From Lichtheimia corymbifera B2541 (Eukaryota; Mucoromycota; Mucoromycetes; Mucorales; Lichtheimiaceae), in contig JNEU01000836.1 of the NCBI GenBank assembly GCA_000697475.1, forward strand, positions 226,668 through 290,667: a stretch of 64,000 nucleotides of DNA. The letters are read 5' to 3'. Positions within the stretch are counted from its first letter, which is position 1. Every line of letters starts with the position of its first letter. The notes below the pieces were generated by a model that did not search any database, was not told the DNA's origin, and saw only the letters and a program-made list of their open reading frames with translations. Made by a program: the position numbers and the translations under genes. Of the stretch, positions 61,022 through 64,000 are shown one piece after another.

Positions 61022-62445
61022 TCAAGCATGATGTAACTTTCTGTGCCTACCAAACCAATCGCCATGCCAAGCTACATACAACTTTTCGTACACATCACCA
61101 ATAGTTTTAGCTTCTCGTATATCAATTCCTTGTGCACGATCAATGCATTGTTCGGCACGGTTGAAACGTGGAGCATATTTATCCAGCTCAGCCAAGAAAT
61201 GCCGCCAAACTGCATATGGGTCAACCATCCTTGGGATTTGGATCTCCATCATTCCCAGCACACCATAGACATAGTCGACTGGATCATAACAGCGTCGGGT
61301 GGAATTCATCAACGAATACATTATCTTGCCAAATCTATGCTCACTTCCAGAGATACGATAGTCGTTGCATTCTCTGGCATCGCGTATGGGACCGAGAATG
61401 TCACAAACTGCCTTGGCTTCGGATCCCATTTTCTTGATATCTTCTGCTCAACTGGGTAAGTCTTGCATGTACATCGATACACCACTATAAACATCTCATG
61501 CAACGTACCGCGTAATGTGGTCTTGTAGTTCGCAGCGAAAGTATGATCTAGGGTGTACGCCACAGCCCCAAGTTTAATTAATTCATCCAGAGTTATTGTG
61601 TTGGTCTGGGGTTGTGGAGTGTCTGTTTCAGCCATGAATCGCACGTCTCCACACGGTAGAGCCATCTCCTGCCAGGTCCACACGCGTTGCCACCATTGAC
61701 TTTGTAAAAATGTGTGCAAGACTTCACAAAGTTGCAGAGCTTTGGTTTGACAAATCCGCTCGTATCTTGGGTATCTTGATGAACGACTCAATAGTTCCCC
61801 CATTTCCTTGTTTCCATCCGACATTGTATGAATTTTTGGTATCAAGCTAGGTTCACAGTCGATCATAGCAATACATTCTAGGCAACAAGCGTAAATATTG
61901 CCCATAATATCCAAGGGTGTATCGGTACGTGCACACAAAACATCAATCCACCAATAACTATCAGGATGATCCCTGAGGAGTGCAAGTAATGTATCTCGTT
62001 TCCCAGGTCGCATTGATACAGGTTTTACAGGATTTCCGTCCTCGTCGTTGACGTATTCCTTGATATCATTCCAATGGTACCGATCATTTTCAGTAAGGCC
62101 CCAAAGGTGCGATAACGCGTAGTAAAAAGACGGGATGCCTTTTTTCGTTCCATTGGTCCTTTTTATCATGCGTCTTCGATGGAATAGGTTGCTGGAAGGT
62201 CTTATCACTTGCATTTTATCGCCGTTATCTGGCACATAGAGCAGCAAAAAGTGCTCATCGGCGAGGAGCGCACTAAGGCCTTTTTCGAAAACTACTTCAC
62301 GCTCGTTGTATTCGTCATTTTCTAAGCATATGGTGATCTAAAAAAGAACCATGTTGGTATCTTCAGGTATGTGTGAGCGTCTTTTGGTGGGCATCATAAA
62401 TACTTTTTCAGAGTCGTTGTCGTCTATCTCAGTTTCCCGTGTCAT
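61022..62445 (-). CDS. HET-domain (heterokaryon incompatibility-like) protein
   Basis: HET domains act in non-self recognition and cell death in Dikarya; in Mucoromycota their role is unknown. Exons 62445-62404, 62337-61509, 61443-61022 give 430 aa. HET blocks in order: YYALSHLWG (about residue 85), YWWIDVLCARTDTPLDIMGN (a W-I-D-x-L-C core with D in place of the usual I-N-Q), and QWWQRVWTWQEMALP. The C-terminal part has YVYGVLGMMEIQIPRMVDPY, matching the 'KVYALLG' region of HET proteins. The first intron (62403-62338) removes an in-frame TAG. The ATG at 62445 overlaps the stop of an upstream small frame (62442-62663). Confidence 0.72.
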
Positions 62446-62663
62446 GTCAAATAGGAGGAAGAAAGGAACTGCGAATCGAAAATAGTGCCCAGTGCCACAC
62501 TAATAAACTCTTGACGCACTAGTGTTGTGTCACACATAAGACGTCCCTGTGCAGCAAAATCAACATTACCATATATGAGCAAACACCGAGTTACCTTGGA
62601 AACTTCATTATCCCACCGATATAGTAGACTGATGCAGCCAGGAAAATAGTGATAGTAACCCAA
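62442..62663 (-). other. Possible small upstream gene or uORF of the HET gene
   Basis: Frame starting MGYYHYFPGCISLLYRWDNE at 62663. It is open either straight through (73 codons) or with a 48-nt GT-AG intron in frame. It ends TGA at 62442, overlapping the HET gene's ATG (ATGA arrangement). Unrecognised. It may be the 5' exon of the HET gene in another arrangement, or a regulatory upstream frame. Confidence 0.3.
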
Positions 62664-62867
62664 TCATACTCAAGTATCCAGGCGCCGGGAATTTACAATG
62701 CAGTGTCATTGACAAAGGCTCTTGTATCGCACACTTCGGATGAGGCATCCGTCTTTTGAGTTTATAATGTGGCGTCAACTGACTCACTTCGCTCGCAAAA
62801 GGTCGATTTTCTGTGGAACGGCTTATAACTAAGACACTACATGTGCTGCAATGACCCGCTCACCCCA

Positions 62868-62909
62868 CAACACACACACACACACACACACGCACATATA
62901 TATATATAT
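62868..62909. repeat. (CA)n-(TA)n microsatellite
   Basis: About 24 nt of CA repeat followed by CGCA and about 16 nt of TA repeat. Confidence 0.9.
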
Positions 62910-63106
62910 CAACAACACCCACCAACACCCATCACCAAATAAGATTTGCTTTGCTTATTCCATATTGGTTTATATGTTGCTTTTATTTATTTACCTGCAG
63001 GATACGCTTGGAAGTATATTGAAAGATGGGTTTCCTTTTTTTGTGTGTTCGAAGAAGTAACGCACGAACATGTATATAGCGTAACACATCATTTACTTGC
63101 TAGATG

Positions 63107-63290
63107 GCCTCCGTTTGACACGACCTTGCACTTTCATCACCTTGATCCATGTAATACGACTAACGAAATGACATTCACAATCATCTATAGCTATTGATCA
63201 TTGCTGTATCCTTCAAATGGACGCGAGTTATTATCGATAGGGAAAGTGGGGGGGAGAGTAATGGTTGTAAAACTGATGCGTCATTGTGAT
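63107..63290. repeat. Diverged direct repeat, copy 1
   Basis: Matches 63490-63672 in order: GACACG..C..TGCACTT.CATCAC, TGTAAT.CG..TAACGAA, ATCGATAGGG.AAG, and ending in GATGC(G/A)TCATTGTGATGCGAG. Copies start about 383 bp apart. The ending motif occurs a third time at 63366-63381 (ATGCGTCATTGTGATG). Confidence 0.65.
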
Positions 63291-63489
63291 GCGAGAAAAA
63301 TGATCCTTCCTTTGAGAATCGCTGGGGAAGAGTGGGGGAGTGTAGCAAAAGATAAAAGTTATCTAATGCGTCATTGTGATGATGGTAGAAAAAAGATACT
63401 TCCTTTGACAACATGAAAAAGAAAACACCCTCGTATTATGAGACATCCACCTGACATGTGATGCAGCTGCCTTTCCAGAATCCCCTTTT

Positions 63490-63672
63490 TTTGACACGCC
63501 CATGCACTTCCATCACATCGATTCATGTAATGCGTTTAACGAAGTATCATTGAGAATCATCCGTTCGTCACTTGTTACTGCTATGCTCTTCAATTCCGAG
63601 CGATTTGTAATCGATAGGGGAAGGAGGGGAGCTAACAATGAACGTAATTTGATGCATCATTGTGATGCGAGT
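63490..63672. repeat. Diverged direct repeat, copy 2
   Basis: Second copy of the 63107-63290 sequence with several indels. Non-coding as far as I can see. Confidence 0.65.
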
Positions 63673-64000
63673 TTTTTTTTTTCCCTCGCTGCTCTGGGTA
63701 ATCTTTGTTTACATATTGACTTCCACACACGCTCCTTCTTTTTGCGCATGAGCCTGGGACCCATGACTTAATAATGACATGCCACCCTTATCTTCTACTC
63801 CATGAGCCAATACATTCACGTATCGAGTATAGTTTTTCCTACACTTGGCTATGTGGGCCGAGATTCAGACAATGGCGCATACCACTTTTTCCCTACTCTG
63901 GGTGCTTTTAATGCATCCAACGACCCCTCACATTCCATTGGCCCATGCTATTGAGCTATGGATTCATGCATCAGCAATAGTGTTTCTTGTTGGGATTCTG
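63673..64000. other. End of window, nothing recognised
   Basis: A 13-nt T-run near 63671-63683 follows the repeat. No gene supported up to the window end. Confidence 0.3.

Overview
The window looks like nuclear DNA of a filamentous fungus, most likely a mucoralean (Mucoromycota). Supporting signs are protein genes broken by many short introns (mostly 50-90 nt), a front-end fatty-acid desaturase with an N-terminal cytochrome b5 domain like the mucoralean delta-6 enzymes, a GABA-B/mGluR-like class C receptor, a multi-domain hybrid histidine kinase and a Mei2-type RNA-binding protein. No rRNA, tRNA, CRISPR or intact transposon was recognised. Coordinates for spliced genes are gene spans, with exons given in the evidence. 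Junctions were read by eye from GT/GC-AG sites, reading-frame continuity and family motifs.

Region 1 (1-10.8 kb) is conserved housekeeping sequence: delta-6 desaturase (+), a small unknown ORF (+), then on the minus strand the osmosensor SHO1, a bacterial-type (mitochondrial) aspartyl-tRNA synthetase, a farnesylated Ydj1-type DnaJ and the ESCRT-III protein CHMP7.

Region 2 (11.2-24.0 kb) is the accessory part. It holds an array of very small secreted four-cysteine proteins (about 60-77 aa), all with one intron at the same place. A divergent pair (P on minus, Q on plus, about 0.9 kb apart) occurs four times. In the first two units it is followed by a duplicated 1.2-kb block, a degenerate tandem repeat of about 178 bp, and a third paralogue (R, minus). 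A lone related copy (S) precedes the array. All four Q genes and one R gene look intact. Every P copy, one R copy and the S copy carry a visible lesion, so the locus looks like a birth-and-death cluster of candidate effector or antimicrobial peptides.

Region 3 (24.3-54.5 kb) is dense again: a CECR5/YKR070w-type HAD hydrolase, the WD40 protein ASA1, a type-I-like glutamine synthetase, a small membrane protein, an SSR4-like SWI/SNF subunit, RAD7, a hybrid histidine kinase, a MEI2-like protein, an ALG12 mannosyltransferase fused in frame to a dithiol glutaredoxin, an arrestin-like protein, PEX2, NOB1, LYS1 and an RBBP4/HAT2-type WD40 protein.

Region 4 (54.5-64 kb) starts with a duplicated gene junction flanking about 1.4 kb that carries an F-box fragment. 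It continues with a 992-residue class C GPCR, a HET-domain protein with an orphan exon-like ORF downstream, and AT-rich sequence with a diverged direct repeat.

The observations I rate highest are the secreted four-cysteine array and its asymmetric decay, the ALG12-glutaredoxin fusion, and the rearranged HAT2/GPCR junction. GC-AG introns (always GCAAGT) and micro-exons (9 and 15 nt) recur in the housekeeping genes.
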